NCBI GenBank assembly: GCA_021324545.1
Contig: JAJPIX010000062.1
Location: 1-64,000 of the forward strand
Origin: Alphaproteobacteria bacterium
Lineage (GTDB): Bacteria; Pseudomonadota; Alphaproteobacteria; Micropepsales; Micropepsaceae
Length of the DNA stretch: 64,000 nucleotides
Reading direction: 5' to 3'
Of the stretch, positions 37,765-47,511 are shown in pieces. The notes under the pieces are model-generated. The model made no database searches. It was given only the letters and a program-made list of their open reading frames with translations, and had not been told where the DNA came from. The translations under genes and the position numbers were made by a program. The first letter of the stretch is position 1. Each line of letters starts with the position of its first letter.

Positions 37765-38523
37765 TTATACAGCATTCGCTCGCACCACGCGCGCCAAGGT
37801 GAGAACAAAAACCTTCCTGGCGCCGGCTCGTTTGAGGACGCGGGCACAGGCCTCGACCGTGGCACCGGTGGTCATGACATCATCGATCAGCAATACGGCC
37901 CTTCCCCGGATCCGCCCGGCGCTCGCGCCGCCGACTCGGAAGGCGCCCATCACATTGCGGCGTCTGGCCTTTGACGATGGCATTTCGCCCTGGCTGGGCG
38001 TGGGCCGCGAGCGCCGTAACACAAGCGGATCAAAGGGCTTGTCCGTCTCGTATGCGAACGCCTTTGCCAAGAGGGCCGCCTGGTTGTAGCGGCGCGCCCA
38101 CAAGCGCCGCCGATGCAGCGGCACAGGCACCACAACATCGCTCTCGGCCACGAACTCGCTCCCGGCGCGGGCCAGCCACCGGCCAAAAATCGGGGCCAGA
38201 TCCAGCCGATCGCCGCGTTTCAACGCCAAGATGGGCCTCTTGCTTGCCTCCTCGTAGCGCATCACGGAACGTGCCGCATCGTAGGCTGGCGGACGGGTAT
38301 GGCAGGCGGCACACAGCGCGCCGCTCCCAGGATCGGTCTCGAATGGCACGCCGCAACGGGCGCACACAGGCCCATCCAGAAAAACAATCGCGCCCCAGCA
38401 GCTCGCGCACAGGTCGCCGGCACTTCCCACGGACTTTCGGCACAGGACGCAAAGCGGCGGGTAAAGAAAGTCCAGCACCGCCCGCAAACCTTGGCTCGGC
38501 CAATTTCCCGCAAGCACATTCAT
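37765..38523 (-). CDS. ComF-family phosphoribosyltransferase-like protein
   Basis: 252-residue ComF family protein. The N-terminus has CxxC pairs (VLCRK, CASCWG, CARCGVPF, CAACHT) that form zinc-binding knuckles. The C-terminal type I PRTase domain includes VVPVPLHRRRLWARRYNQAALLAKAFA and the PRPP loop AVLLIDDVMTTGATVEA. In naturally competent bacteria ComF supports DNA uptake; in this class the role is unproven. It precedes grxC by 27 bp. Confidence 0.92.
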   Translation of the reverse strand: MNVLAGNWPSQGLRAVLDFLYPPLCVLCRKSVGSAGDLCASCWGAIVFLDGPVCARCGVPFETDPGSGALCAACHTRPPAYDAARSVMRYEEASKRPILALKRGDRLDLAPIFGRWLARAGSEFVAESDVVVPVPLHRRRLWARRYNQAALLAKAFAYETDKPFDPLVLRRSRPTPSQGEMPSSKARRRNVMGAFRVGGASAGRIRGRAVLLIDDVMTTGATVEACARVLKRAGARKVFVLTLARVVRANAV

Positions 38524-38565
38524 GGCCGAACAGCATATATTGCGCCATAGGATTGTCAGCTACCC

Positions 38566-39336
38566 ATGTCCAAGGCCCCTCCCCGGATATTCGATCGCCA
38601 ACTCTACGCGCAAAGAAGGGCGCGGGCGGCAAATTCAGATGGCGAACCCATTCTTGTGCGCGAAATCGCCGAGCACATGGCGGAGCGGCTGGCGGGGTTT
38701 GGCAAGCGTTTCGAGAAAGCGCTGGACCTCAGCTCCCGGGACGAAAGCTATCGCGTGCTGAAACCGTCGGCGGAGGCGTGGGTCAGAACGACGCCCTATC
38801 CATCCTGTCTCGAATATACGGACGAAGAGAAGCTTCCATTTCCGCCCCAGAGTTTCGATCTCATTGTCAGCGTATTGGCGCTTCATGCCGTTAACGATTT
38901 GCCCGGAGCCCTGATCCAGATTCGCCGGACATTGAGGCCGGGCGGTGCATTTCTCGGTGCACTTTTTGCTGGTTCCACGCTAGCCGAGCTTCGGCAATGC
39001 CTCGCAGCAGTCGAGACCGAGCTTAGCGGCGGCGCCCATCCGCGTGTCGCTCCATTTGCGGATGTGCGGGACCTGGGCGCCCTCCTTCAGCGTGCGGGGT
39101 TTGGCGGACCCGTAGCCGATATCGAGCGGACCACGGTCCGATACAAAGACATCAGCAGGTTGGTTGCCGATCTTCGCAGATTGGGTGAAACAAATTCGCT
39201 CGCCGCGCGCGGTACGATGCCACTGACGCGCCGATTCGTTGACGCCATGCGCGACTATTACGTTGCAAATTATGCCGTTGATGGCGGTCGTCTGAAGGCA
39301 ACTTTCGATGTCGCCTATCTTACCGGGTGGGCCTAA
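38566..39336 (+). CDS. SAM-methyltransferase-like protein (NDUFAF5/BioC-like)
   Basis: 256-residue class I methyltransferase fold resembling BioC and the mitochondrial NDUFAF5 family ([52 protein letters not shown]). Motif I is degenerate: the expected DxGxGxG reads DLSSRD, so SAM binding may differ or activity may be reduced. NDUFAF5 hydroxylates an arginine in complex I; equivalent activity here is inference. It is divergent from comF (42 bp) and overlaps the Flp pilin stop at its 3' end. Confidence 0.85.
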   Translation: MSKAPPRIFDRQLYAQRRARAANSDGEPILVREIAEHMAERLAGFGKRFEKALDLSSRDESYRVLKPSAEAWVRTTPYPSCLEYTDEEKLPFPPQSFDLIVSVLALHAVNDLPGALIQIRRTLRPGGAFLGALFAGSTLAELRQCLAAVETELSGGAHPRVAPFADVRDLGALLQRAGFGGPVADIERTTVRYKDISRLVADLRRLGETNSLAARGTMPLTRRFVDAMRDYYVANYAVDGGRLKATFDVAYLTGWA

Positions 39337-39479
39337 AAGCCGGTAAGCACCTGGTTGAACATGCCGTTTACCGCCGTGCCGATGGTGTTGACCGCCGTAA
39401 TGATAACCAGCGCGATGCCGCCCGCCAGCAGGGCGTATTCGATGGCCGTCGCGCCGGAACGGCTGTCCAGGAATTTCAC
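39333..39479 (-). CDS. Flp/Fap-type pilin subunit, 48 residues
   Basis: Short type IVb pilin. SRSGATAIEYALLAGGIALVIITAVNTIG carries the Flp prepilin cleavage site (Gly before ATAIEY, with the conserved Glu-Tyr) and the hydrophobic assembly helix. The GTG start at 39479 overlaps the mutT stop (GTGA) and no ribosome-binding site is seen, so translation probably depends on mutT. No cpa/tad genes are nearby, making it an orphan pilin. Larger frames through here are shadows of mutT. Confidence 0.78.
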   Translation of the reverse strand: MKFLDSRSGATAIEYALLAGGIALVIITAVNTIGTAVNGMFNQVLTGF

Positions 39480-39883
39480 AGCAAATCGCGCAGCATGGGA
39501 ATAAGCGGCAAGTCGGCCGGCGGCATGGGATAGGAACCTAAATCCCGCGGCCTGACCCATTTGAGCGCGCTGTGCTCCAGCTGCTGAACGCTCCCCTCCC
39601 ACCGGCGACAGAGATAGAGCGGCATCAGGAGATGGAAGTCCGTATAGCTGTGCGAGGCGAAGGCAAAAGGCGCCAGACACGGCTCCTTCACCGTGATCCC
39701 CAGTTCTTCCTTCAATTCGCGGATCAGAGTGTCTTCCGGACGCTCGCCCGGTTCCACCTTTCCCCCAGGAAACTCCCATAGGCCCGCCATCACCTTTCCG
39801 GATGGCCGCTGCGCGATCAGGATGCGTCCGTCGCTGTCGACGAGCGCGCACGCGGCGACCAGAACCAGCTTCACCTTTGTCAT
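39476..39883 (-). CDS. mutT: 8-oxo-dGTP diphosphatase MutT
   Basis: 135-residue Nudix hydrolase that removes oxidised guanine nucleotides from the pool. The Nudix box GGKVEPGERPEDTLIRELKEELGI is complete. KLVLVAACALVDSDGRILIAQRPSGK and the VRPRDL C-terminus match MutT. It follows argJ by 105 bp, the usual alphaproteobacterial argJ-mutT pairing, and couples to the Flp pilin. Confidence 0.94.
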   Translation of the reverse strand: MTKVKLVLVAACALVDSDGRILIAQRPSGKVMAGLWEFPGGKVEPGERPEDTLIRELKEELGITVKEPCLAPFAFASHSYTDFHLLMPLYLCRRWEGSVQQLEHSALKWVRPRDLGSYPMPPADLPLIPMLRDLL

Positions 39884-39988
39884 GATGGCGGCTCCGTCCT
39901 AACAGCCGTTTAAGAAATGCTTCAAAACAGCTGGTATTTTTCCCGAGCCCTTTGATTTTGTTCAAAGAAGCGGTCCAACCAGGCCAGA

Positions 39989-41272
39989 TCAGCTTCGATA
40001 GCTCCCGTTGATGTCGATATAGCCGTGGGTCAGATCGCAGGTCCACACGCGCGCTCTGCCCTTGCCGAGGGCAAGATCAACAGCGATGCAAACCTCCGGC
40101 CCTGCAACCGCCTTGCCGGCCATGCTTTCATTGTAGCTCACCGCCCTAGCCCCCCGTTCCGCAACGACAAGATCTCCGAAGGATATCTTCAGCCTGTCAC
40201 GATCGGCCATTTCACCGCTCTTGCCCACTGCCATGACCACACGGCCCCAATTGGCGTCGCCTCCGGCTATGGCTGTTTTCACGAGCGGAGAATTTGCGAT
40301 GGACAGCGCAACACGTTTGGCTGCGTCATCAGTCTTGGCGCCGGTCACGTCCACGCGTATGAGCTTCTGCGCGCCCTCGCCGTCCTTGACCACCTGGAGC
40401 GCGAGATCAAGCAATAGCGCGTTCAGTTTCGCCTGGAACTCGCCGAGCCGCCGGTCGCCGGCTTTTAAAATCGCCGGATGTTTGGCGCCTTTTCCGGTCG
40501 CAAACAGGAGCAACGTGTCGCTGGTCGATGTATCGCTGTCCACCGTGATCGAATTGAAGGAATCCCTGACACCGGCACTCAGCAATTCCTGTAGGATGTC
40601 CGAAGACAAGGACGCATCCGTGAACACGAAGGCCAACATCGTTGCCATGTCGGGTGCAATCATTCCGGATCCCTTGCAGATTCCGTTGATCGTTACCCGT
40701 CGGCCATCGATGAAGGCGGTTGCCGTGGCCATTTTCGGATAGGTGTCGGTGGTCATGATGGCTTCAGCGGCGGAACGCCACCCGCTGGCCGAAGCGTCGA
40801 GCGCAAGCTTGTCCAAAATGCTTGTAATGCGGTTGAAAGGAAGCGGTTCGCCGATGACGCCCGTCGAGGCCAGAAAAACCTCATGCGCTCGGCAGCCTAC
40901 TGCCGCGGCTGCTGATTCCGCTATTGCGCGCGCAGCTTCAACGCCAGATTTTCCAGTAAAGGCGTTGGCGTTGCCGCTGTTGACCACCAGGGCACGCGCT
41001 TCGCCGCGCCTCAACTGCGCGCGGCACCAGTCCACCGGCGCGGAGGCAGTCTTCGATTTGGTAAAGACGCCGGCGACCTGTGTTCCCTGCGCCAGGATTG
41101 CAAAAAGCACGTCGGCGCGGTCTTGGTAACGCACACCCGCTTTGCCTGTAGCCAACCTTACGCCCGCCAGCGGCGGCAGACTGGCAAGGGATTTTGGGGC
41201 CAGTGGCGAGATGGCGTGTGCGTGCTTGGCCCCTGACACGGCCTTGCGCAAGCTGCCTAGCCCCTTTGGCAT
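39989..41272 (-). CDS. argJ: Bifunctional glutamate N-acetyltransferase / amino-acid acetyltransferase
   Basis: 427-residue ArgJ that recycles acetyl groups in arginine synthesis. The autocleavage motif appears in the [17 protein letters not shown] segment, where the chain cleaves before the catalytic Thr of [20 protein letters not shown] and [10 protein letters not shown] are family hallmarks. The start at 41272 (MPKGLGSL) is chosen; an extra 13 residues upstream are possible. Divergent from secA. Confidence 0.95.
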   Translation of the reverse strand: MPKGLGSLRKAVSGAKHAHAISPLAPKSLASLPPLAGVRLATGKAGVRYQDRADVLFAILAQGTQVAGVFTKSKTASAPVDWCRAQLRRGEARALVVNSGNANAFTGKSGVEAARAIAESAAAAVGCRAHEVFLASTGVIGEPLPFNRITSILDKLALDASASGWRSAAEAIMTTDTYPKMATATAFIDGRRVTINGICKGSGMIAPDMATMLAFVFTDASLSSDILQELLSAGVRDSFNSITVDSDTSTSDTLLLFATGKGAKHPAILKAGDRRLGEFQAKLNALLLDLALQVVKDGEGAQKLIRVDVTGAKTDDAAKRVALSIANSPLVKTAIAGGDANWGRVVMAVGKSGEMADRDRLKISFGDLVVAERGARAVSYNESMAGKAVAGPEVCIAVDLALGKGRARVWTCDLTHGYIDINGSYRS

Positions 41273-41394
41273 GGTTATCCGGCCTTCCTGCTTCGCCAGG
41301 CCCGCGAGCAAAACGATCCGGGCCGACCGTCGCCCCTGAGCTTGCGGGGTGAAACGTCAAAAACCGGGCGGGGGGTGTAACGGAACTGCTTTAT

Positions 41395-41423
41395 TTGACA
41401 AGGGGGTGCCCTGTTCTTATCTC
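41395..41423 (+). promoter_or_regulatory. Sigma-70-type promoter of secA
   Basis: A perfect consensus TTGACA (41395-41400) and TATCTC (41418-41423) are separated by 17 bp, about 70 bp upstream of the secA ATG. The leader has a small hairpin (CGCGG/CCGCG near 41440-41455) before the ribosome-binding site. Confidence 0.55.
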
Positions 41424-41490
41424 TCCGCCACGGCCAAAGCGCGGAAAACCCGCGAAGTCCGCCGGTTTTGGCTGTTTCACGAGGATCTAC

Positions 41491-44223
41491 ATGCTCGGCG
41501 CCCTCGCCACCCGTTTTTTCGGTTCATCCAACGAACGCAAACTTCGCCCCATGTTCAAGCGCGTGGAGGAAATCAACGCGCTCGAGCCCCAATTTGCCGC
41601 CCTGTCCGACGATGCCCTCAAGGCCATGACGCCGGCGTTCAAGGAGCGGCTGGCAAAAGGGGAGAACCTCGACGACATTCTGCCGGAAGCCTTTGCCGTC
41701 GTGCGCGAAGCTGCCAAGCGCACGCTCGGTCAGCGCCATTTTGACGTTCAGCTGGTCGGCGGCATGGTGCTTCATCAGGGCCGCATCGCCGAGATGAAAA
41801 CCGGCGAAGGCAAGACGCTTGTTGCCACCCTGCCCGTCTATCTCAATGCACTCACCGGCAAGGGCGTTCATGTGGTTACGGTGAACGATTATCTGGCCAA
41901 GCGCGATGCCGAATGGATGGGCCAGATCTACAAGTTCCTTGGCCTCACCGTGGGGTGCATCGTTCACAATCTGACCGACGATGAGCGCAAGCAGGCCTAT
42001 GCCGCCGATGTGACCTACGGCACGAACAACGAGTTTGGCTTCGATTACCTGCGCGACAACATGAAGTATTCGATCAACACGATGGTCCAGCGTGGGCATG
42101 CCTACGCCATTGTGGATGAGGTCGACTCGATTCTGATCGATGAAGCGCGCACGCCCCTGATTATCTCAGGCCCGACCGAAGACCAGACCGAAGTCTACCG
42201 CAGCGTCGACAAGCTGATTCCGCAGCTCACGAAAGAAGACTACGAGCTCGACGAAAAGCAGAAGACCGTCACGCTGACCGAGGCCGGCAACGAAAAGATG
42301 GCGAATCTTTTGCGTGAAGCCGGCCTTTTGCCGGAAGGCGATCTTTACGATCTCAACAACATCAACATTGTCCATCACGTCAATCAGGCGCTGAAAGCGC
42401 ACACGATCTTTCAGAAGGACCGCGACTACATCGTCAAGGACCGGAAGGTCATCATTATTGACGAGTTCACAGGTCGCATGATGGAGGGCCGCCGTTATTC
42501 CGACGGTCTGCACCAGGCGCTGGAAGCCAAGGAGGATTGCGCAATCCAGCCGGAAAACGTGACCCTCGCCTCCATCACGTTCCAGAATTACTTCCGGCTC
42601 TACGAGAAGCTCGCGGGCATGACCGGCACGGCCATGACGGAAGCCGCCGAGTTCATGGATATCTACAACCTCGACGTGGCGGAAATTCCGACCAACCGTC
42701 CGATGGTGCGCAAAGACGAGGACGATGAGGTCTATCGCACGGTCGAAGAAAAGAACGAAGCCATCATCAAGCTGATTGAGGATTGCCAGAAACGCGGCCA
42801 GCCCGTGCTGGTCGGCACGACCTCGATTGAAAAATCCGAACAGCTTTCAGCCCTCCTGAAAAAGCGCAAGATCAAACACAACGTGCTCAACGCGCGGTAT
42901 CACGAACAGGAAGCCAACATAGTCGCCCAGGCGGGCGTCACCGGCACGGTAACAATCGCGACCAACATGGCCGGCCGCGGAACCGACATCCAGCTTGGCG
43001 GCAACGCAGACATGCGCATCCGCAATGAGCTCGGCGGCATTCTGGATGAGAAGGAGCGCGAGGCACGGGCCGCGCAAATCCGCGCGGAAGTCGCCGCAGA
43101 CAAAGAGCGCGCGTTGGCGGCCGGAGGCCTCTATATCGTCGGTAAGGAACGGCACGAGAGCCGACGCATCGACAACCAGCTGCGCGGCCGGTCCGGACGC
43201 CAGGGCGACCCGGGCGCGTCGAAATTCTTCCTGTCCCTGCAGGATGATCTGATGCGCATTTTCGGTTCCGAGCGCATGGACAGCGTGCTGACAAAACTCG
43301 GTCTCGAAAAAGGCGAAGCCATCGCCCATCCCTGGGTGAACAAGGCGCTGGAAAAAGCGCAGCAGAAGGTCGAAGCGCGCAATTTCGAAATCCGCAAAAA
43401 TATCCTGAAATACGACAACGTGCTCAACGACCAGCGCAAGGTCGTGTTCGAGCAGCGCAAGGAGATCATGTCGTCCGACGACGTATCGGACCAGATCGCC
43501 GATTTTCGTGAAGAAGTCGTGGGAGATCTGGTCGAGCGCCATATTCCGCCCAAAGCTTATGCCGAACAGTGGGACGCCGCGGGCCTCCACGACGAAGTCC
43601 TCGACATTTTTGGTGTTGATCTGCCAATTCTGGACTGGACAAAGGAAGAAGGGATCGCCGACGAGGAAGTCCGCGAGCGCATAATAAAGGCGGTGGAAGC
43701 GCGCGCTGCCGAGCGTGCGGCCAATGCCGGCCCGGATGTGATGCGCTATGTTGAAAAGGCCGTGCTGCTCCAGACACTGGACCACGACTGGCGCGAGCAC
43801 ATTGTCAATCTCGATCACTTGCGTCAGTACGTTGGCCTGCGGGGCTATGGTCAGCGCGACCCGCTGAACGAATACAAGAGCGAAGCATTCGAACTGTTTC
43901 AGAATTTGCTATCGACCATGCGCGTCAATGTCGTGCGCCAGCTGATGCATCTGCAGGTCAACGTCGAGCGGGCTCCGCCGCCGATGCCGGCCGATCCGGA
44001 TACGCGTCTGCTGCAAGCGCATCATCTCGACCCGCTGACCGGCGAAGACGAGGCGGCGCCGCCGCCCCCCGATGGAATGGCCACGGTGCGCGTCCGCCGC
44101 GCGGGACCGGACATTCCTGTGGACCCCAATGACCCCTCGACCTGGGGCAAGGTTCAGCGCAACGCGCCCTGCCCTTGCGGCTCGGGCCGCAAGTTCAAGC
44201 ACTGCCACGGCGCGCTGGTTTGA
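41491..44223 (+). CDS. secA: Preprotein translocase ATPase SecA
   Basis: 910-residue motor that drives preproteins through SecYEG. Walker A MKTGEGKT is at 102-109, followed by [20 protein letters not shown], the second nucleotide-binding fold with [14 protein letters not shown], and the C-terminal zinc tail [12 protein letters not shown] that contacts SecB and phospholipid. GAGGA lies 6 nt before the ATG, and an upstream in-frame extension of 32 residues is rejected. Length is normal for alphaproteobacteria. Confidence 0.98.
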   Translation: MLGALATRFFGSSNERKLRPMFKRVEEINALEPQFAALSDDALKAMTPAFKERLAKGENLDDILPEAFAVVREAAKRTLGQRHFDVQLVGGMVLHQGRIAEMKTGEGKTLVATLPVYLNALTGKGVHVVTVNDYLAKRDAEWMGQIYKFLGLTVGCIVHNLTDDERKQAYAADVTYGTNNEFGFDYLRDNMKYSINTMVQRGHAYAIVDEVDSILIDEARTPLIISGPTEDQTEVYRSVDKLIPQLTKEDYELDEKQKTVTLTEAGNEKMANLLREAGLLPEGDLYDLNNINIVHHVNQALKAHTIFQKDRDYIVKDRKVIIIDEFTGRMMEGRRYSDGLHQALEAKEDCAIQPENVTLASITFQNYFRLYEKLAGMTGTAMTEAAEFMDIYNLDVAEIPTNRPMVRKDEDDEVYRTVEEKNEAIIKLIEDCQKRGQPVLVGTTSIEKSEQLSALLKKRKIKHNVLNARYHEQEANIVAQAGVTGTVTIATNMAGRGTDIQLGGNADMRIRNELGGILDEKEREARAAQIRAEVAADKERALAAGGLYIVGKERHESRRIDNQLRGRSGRQGDPGASKFFLSLQDDLMRIFGSERMDSVLTKLGLEKGEAIAHPWVNKALEKAQQKVEARNFEIRKNILKYDNVLNDQRKVVFEQRKEIMSSDDVSDQIADFREEVVGDLVERHIPPKAYAEQWDAAGLHDEVLDIFGVDLPILDWTKEEGIADEEVRERIIKAVEARAAERAANAGPDVMRYVEKAVLLQTLDHDWREHIVNLDHLRQYVGLRGYGQRDPLNEYKSEAFELFQNLLSTMRVNVVRQLMHLQVNVERAPPPMPADPDTRLLQAHHLDPLTGEDEAAPPPPDGMATVRVRRAGPDIPVDPNDPSTWGKVQRNAPCPCGSGRKFKHCHGALV

Positions 44224-44238
44224 GTCGACGCAATCCCG

Positions 44239-45573
44239 TCATTTCGTTCCCGTCTGCCGCGGCACGATCTGGCCGTTCTGCTTGTAGATCACCCCGCCCT
44301 TCATCACGAACTGCACGCGCTGAAGGATGGTGATGTCTTTCAGCGGGTCGCCGTTCACCGCCACGATGTCGGCGTAACGGCCCGGCTGCACACTTCCGAT
44401 ATCGGCCGTGTCGCCGATCAGATCGGCGGCGGAGCCGGTGGCGGCGATGATCGCATCCATCGGCTTCATGCCGTATTTCACCATCAGCGCAAATTCCTTC
44501 GCATTCTGTCCGTGCGGCACGAGCGATTCATCGGTCCCAAACGCGATTTTCACGCCGGCGAGATAGGCATTGTGGAAATTGCGCTGAATGATCGGGGCAA
44601 CCTGCAACGCCTTTTGTGCCGATGAGGGGTTGAGCTGTTCGGGGTGGCTCTTGGCCAGATCGTAAACCGCCTGTGCGATGAGCAGCGTGGGCACCAGATA
44701 CGTTCCGTGCTGCTTCATCAATTGATAGCTTTGCGCGTCAGCGAAGGTGCCGTGTTCAATGGAGTCCACGCCGAGCCTGACGGCGGCATCGATCGCGGCC
44801 TTGCCGTGCGCATGCGCCGCCACCTTCAGGCCAAGCGAATGCGCCGTCTGGATGACGGCGGCGATTTCGTCATCCATCATCAGTTGCCGGTTGGGATCAT
44901 CACCGATGGAAAGCACGCCCCCGCTCGGCATGATCTTGATCAGATCGACGCCTTCCTGTTTCAGTTTGCGCACGATGCGGCGGGCATCTTCGGCGCTGTT
45001 GACAATGTTGTCCGTCCAGCCGGGGTGCGAGAGTTCGGGGTCCAGCCCGTTTGCCTGATCGCTGTGCCCGCCCGTAGGGCCAAGCGGCGGCCCCGCCACC
45101 CACATGCGCGGGCCCGGCACAATGCCTTTTGCAATCGCCCGCTTTAGCGCAATGACAACGCCCGTGTTCGCCCCGACGTCGCGGACGCTGGTGAATCCCG
45201 CCAGCAGCGTGTTGCGGGCATAGGCTGTGGACCTGACGGCGGAATCGTAGCTCGTCTCTGTCACATGCTCGACGATCGGATTGCCGCCATCGAACTGGTC
45301 CGTGATGTGAACATGACAGTCAATCAGGCCCGGCAGAACAGTCGCCTTTGACAGATCGATCACTTGTGCGCCCTTGGGGCCGTCCACAAATCCATTCTGA
45401 ACGCCGGCTATGCGGTCGTTGTGGATCAGGATGGAAACATTTGGTCGCGGACTTCTGGTCACGCCGTCGATAAGCGACCCTGCATGGATCACGATATCGT
45501 TGGCCCACGCCGCTGTGGCAGCCAGGCCCAGCGCGGCCGCCAACAGAATCGTGCAATACGCTTTCGCTTTCAT
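44239..45573 (-). CDS. Exported amidohydrolase-family metal enzyme
   Basis: 444-residue amidohydrolase with a signal peptide (about 1-24, ending AAWA). Metal ligands include VLPGLIDCHVHI (HxH), VAAHAHGKAAID and SIEHGTFAD, and the final FGTDESLVPHG Asp. The architecture resembles imidazolonepropionase-like or Xaa-Pro/organophosphate-type hydrolases exported to the periplasm; substrate unknown. ATG at 45573 follows a GGGGG site; the longer frame is rejected because it hides the signal peptide. Convergent with secA, 15 bp away. Confidence 0.88.
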   Translation of the reverse strand: MKAKAYCTILLAAALGLAATAAWANDIVIHAGSLIDGVTRSPRPNVSILIHNDRIAGVQNGFVDGPKGAQVIDLSKATVLPGLIDCHVHITDQFDGGNPIVEHVTETSYDSAVRSTAYARNTLLAGFTSVRDVGANTGVVIALKRAIAKGIVPGPRMWVAGPPLGPTGGHSDQANGLDPELSHPGWTDNIVNSAEDARRIVRKLKQEGVDLIKIMPSGGVLSIGDDPNRQLMMDDEIAAVIQTAHSLGLKVAAHAHGKAAIDAAVRLGVDSIEHGTFADAQSYQLMKQHGTYLVPTLLIAQAVYDLAKSHPEQLNPSSAQKALQVAPIIQRNFHNAYLAGVKIAFGTDESLVPHGQNAKEFALMVKYGMKPMDAIIAATGSAADLIGDTADIGSVQPGRYADIVAVNGDPLKDITILQRVQFVMKGGVIYKQNGQIVPRQTGTK

Positions 45574-45714
45574 GTGCCCCCCTGAATTTCCGATCGCCGC
45601 GGACGTTAGTCTCGTGAACAGACACGGGCAACCCGCGAAAACCCGCTGGCGGCGTCCGGAATTTTCGGTCATAGGTGTCCGGACCGATTCCAACCCGTCC
45701 ACGAGCGGCCATTC

Positions 45715-46659
45715 ATGCTCAGAATATTTCCGCAAACCGCCGAACGTTGCAGCAAAGCCTTATGGGTTGATCTCCTCAACCCGACCCCGGACGAATCCCG
45801 GAAGGTTGCGCACGAGCTTGGCGTCGAAATCCCTTTCAGGCCCCAACTGGAAGAGATCGAATCATCGAGCCGCCTTCAGGTCGATGGTGACAGCCTGCGC
45901 ATGAGCATGCCTGTCTCGGCCCATGGCGAAGATGCCAGGTCATCGCCGCTCGGCTTTGTCTTCACGCAGGAAGTCCTGGTCACGCTCAGATTCTCGGAGT
46001 TGCGTTCGTTCGACGATACCTATGCAGCGCTCGGCAAGAACGGCGCCCAGGCTTCCAGCAGCACGATCTTCGCGACGCTCGCCGAAGGCATGGTCGATTT
46101 TGCTGCCGATACGCTCGAAAAAATTGCTTCAGACATGAACGAAGTGTCGCACGCCACGTTCCGCCACTATGGCGAAAAGAGAATTCGCAACGTGGCGCGG
46201 CTCAATCGCCGCCTCAAAGAGAGTCTCATCATGCTCGGCGGCGCCGGGGAGCGGTTGTCGCAGATTCGCGAAAGCCTTCTGAGCCTCCAGCGCATTGTCA
46301 CATTTGCGACCGACAAAGGCGGGCCGTGGATCTCGTCCGACGTGCAGGCGCGGCTGAAAACTGCAAGCCAGGACCTTCAGTCGCTCGCCGATTTCGAAAT
46401 TCACCTCTCCAACAAGGTGCAGTTTCTTCTTGATGCCGTGCTCGGTTTCATCAATACCGAGCAGAACGACATCTTCAAGGTTCTGACAATCGTCTCGGTC
46501 GTGGGGATTCCGCCGACCCTTATCGCGAGCATGTACGGCATGAACTTCGTCAACACGCCTGAGTACCATTGGCATTACGGCTACGCGTGGGGGCTGTTTG
46601 TGATCGCACTTTCCACGGTCGTTCCGATCATCTGGTTCAAGTGGCGCGGCTGGTGGTGA
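45715..46659 (+). CDS. corA: CorA-type magnesium/divalent cation channel
   Basis: 314-residue CorA family transporter. A soluble cytoplasmic domain with long helices (about 1-245) leads to two C-terminal membrane helices with the signature YGMNF after the first (GIPPTLIASMYGMNF). This GMN motif forms the selectivity loop for hydrated Mg2+. A second cation-related gene (CNNM type) is at 55543. The stop abuts the convergent CPBP gene in a TGATCA. Confidence 0.93.
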   Translation: MLRIFPQTAERCSKALWVDLLNPTPDESRKVAHELGVEIPFRPQLEEIESSSRLQVDGDSLRMSMPVSAHGEDARSSPLGFVFTQEVLVTLRFSELRSFDDTYAALGKNGAQASSSTIFATLAEGMVDFAADTLEKIASDMNEVSHATFRHYGEKRIRNVARLNRRLKESLIMLGGAGERLSQIRESLLSLQRIVTFATDKGGPWISSDVQARLKTASQDLQSLADFEIHLSNKVQFLLDAVLGFINTEQNDIFKVLTIVSVVGIPPTLIASMYGMNFVNTPEYHWHYGYAWGLFVIALSTVVPIIWFKWRGWW

Positions 46660-47460
46660 TCAGCTGCCGGCATAGGCCAGCGTTACGAGTGCGCCGTTGT
46701 AGAAAGCGTGGGTCAGGAAGGCCGGCCAAAGCGAGCGGGCCCGCGTGAACCAATAGACATTGAGCAGGCCGACAAATGCGACCATGACGGTCAATATCCA
46801 GCCCTCCAGCCCCGGATGATTGACATAGCGTCCATGGACAAGCCCGAAAACGGACGCGTCCGTTATCGCTGCGGCCGGCAACCACAGCCACCGGCGCAGC
46901 CAGGCCAGCAGCAGGCCGCGAAAATAGAGCTCCTCCGTGAAGGGAGCTATTACGGCGATAACGGCAAGCGAGACCGCAAATTCCAGAGGGTTGTGCGCGA
47001 CCAGAAGCTTCTCCTCACTTCTGGTGGCCCGAAAGGTCACATCGGTGTGCGAACCAAGCCACCAGATGGCCGTGAGAACCAGGGCGGCCATGCCGACGCC
47101 AGCCAGGATGCTCCAGACAACCGTGTGCCTCGGCACATGCGAGAAATAACCCGCGACGGTCGCGGGCCCATGGCGACGTGCCACCAGCCAGATTCCGGAC
47201 AGCATGGCCAGGTAAATCAGGGCCATGAAAAGTTGCGCCGCGATGAAGTTGGTGCTTAGGCCGCTGATAAGCGCGCGCGAATTTTCCTCATTTCCGTGAC
47301 CGAACGCGTAACCGACCATTGCGGCGATGGCGACGGCCACAAAGACAATTATGGCAACAAGCGGCAGGAGAAGGTCCAATATCCGAACGGGCCGGCGCTC
47401 GCCGGCTGTTTCCGTCTGGGCGGCGGGATGAGCATCGTTCATGACGGCGAGTTTATGCAT
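46660..47460 (-). CDS. CPBP-family intramembrane metalloprotease
   Basis: 266-residue membrane protein with about eight hydrophobic segments. The CAAX-protease/bacteriocin-processing motifs are FTEELYFRGLLLAWLRR (EExxxR) and FGLVHGRYVN (H), later followed by LTHAFYNGA (HxxxN). Substrate unknown; family members process prenylated proteins or peptides. The start is uncertain (ATG at 47460 or 47442; no strong ribosome site). It is downstream of accA on the same strand (51 bp). Confidence 0.87.
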   Translation of the reverse strand: MHKLAVMNDAHPAAQTETAGERRPVRILDLLLPLVAIIVFVAVAIAAMVGYAFGHGNEENSRALISGLSTNFIAAQLFMALIYLAMLSGIWLVARRHGPATVAGYFSHVPRHTVVWSILAGVGMAALVLTAIWWLGSHTDVTFRATRSEEKLLVAHNPLEFAVSLAVIAVIAPFTEELYFRGLLLAWLRRWLWLPAAAITDASVFGLVHGRYVNHPGLEGWILTVMVAFVGLLNVYWFTRARSLWPAFLTHAFYNGALVTLAYAGS

Positions 47461-47511
47461 GGCCGGCAAATAAAGAACGTCACACCGCCGCCACAGTTCT
47501 TGGAAATCGCG

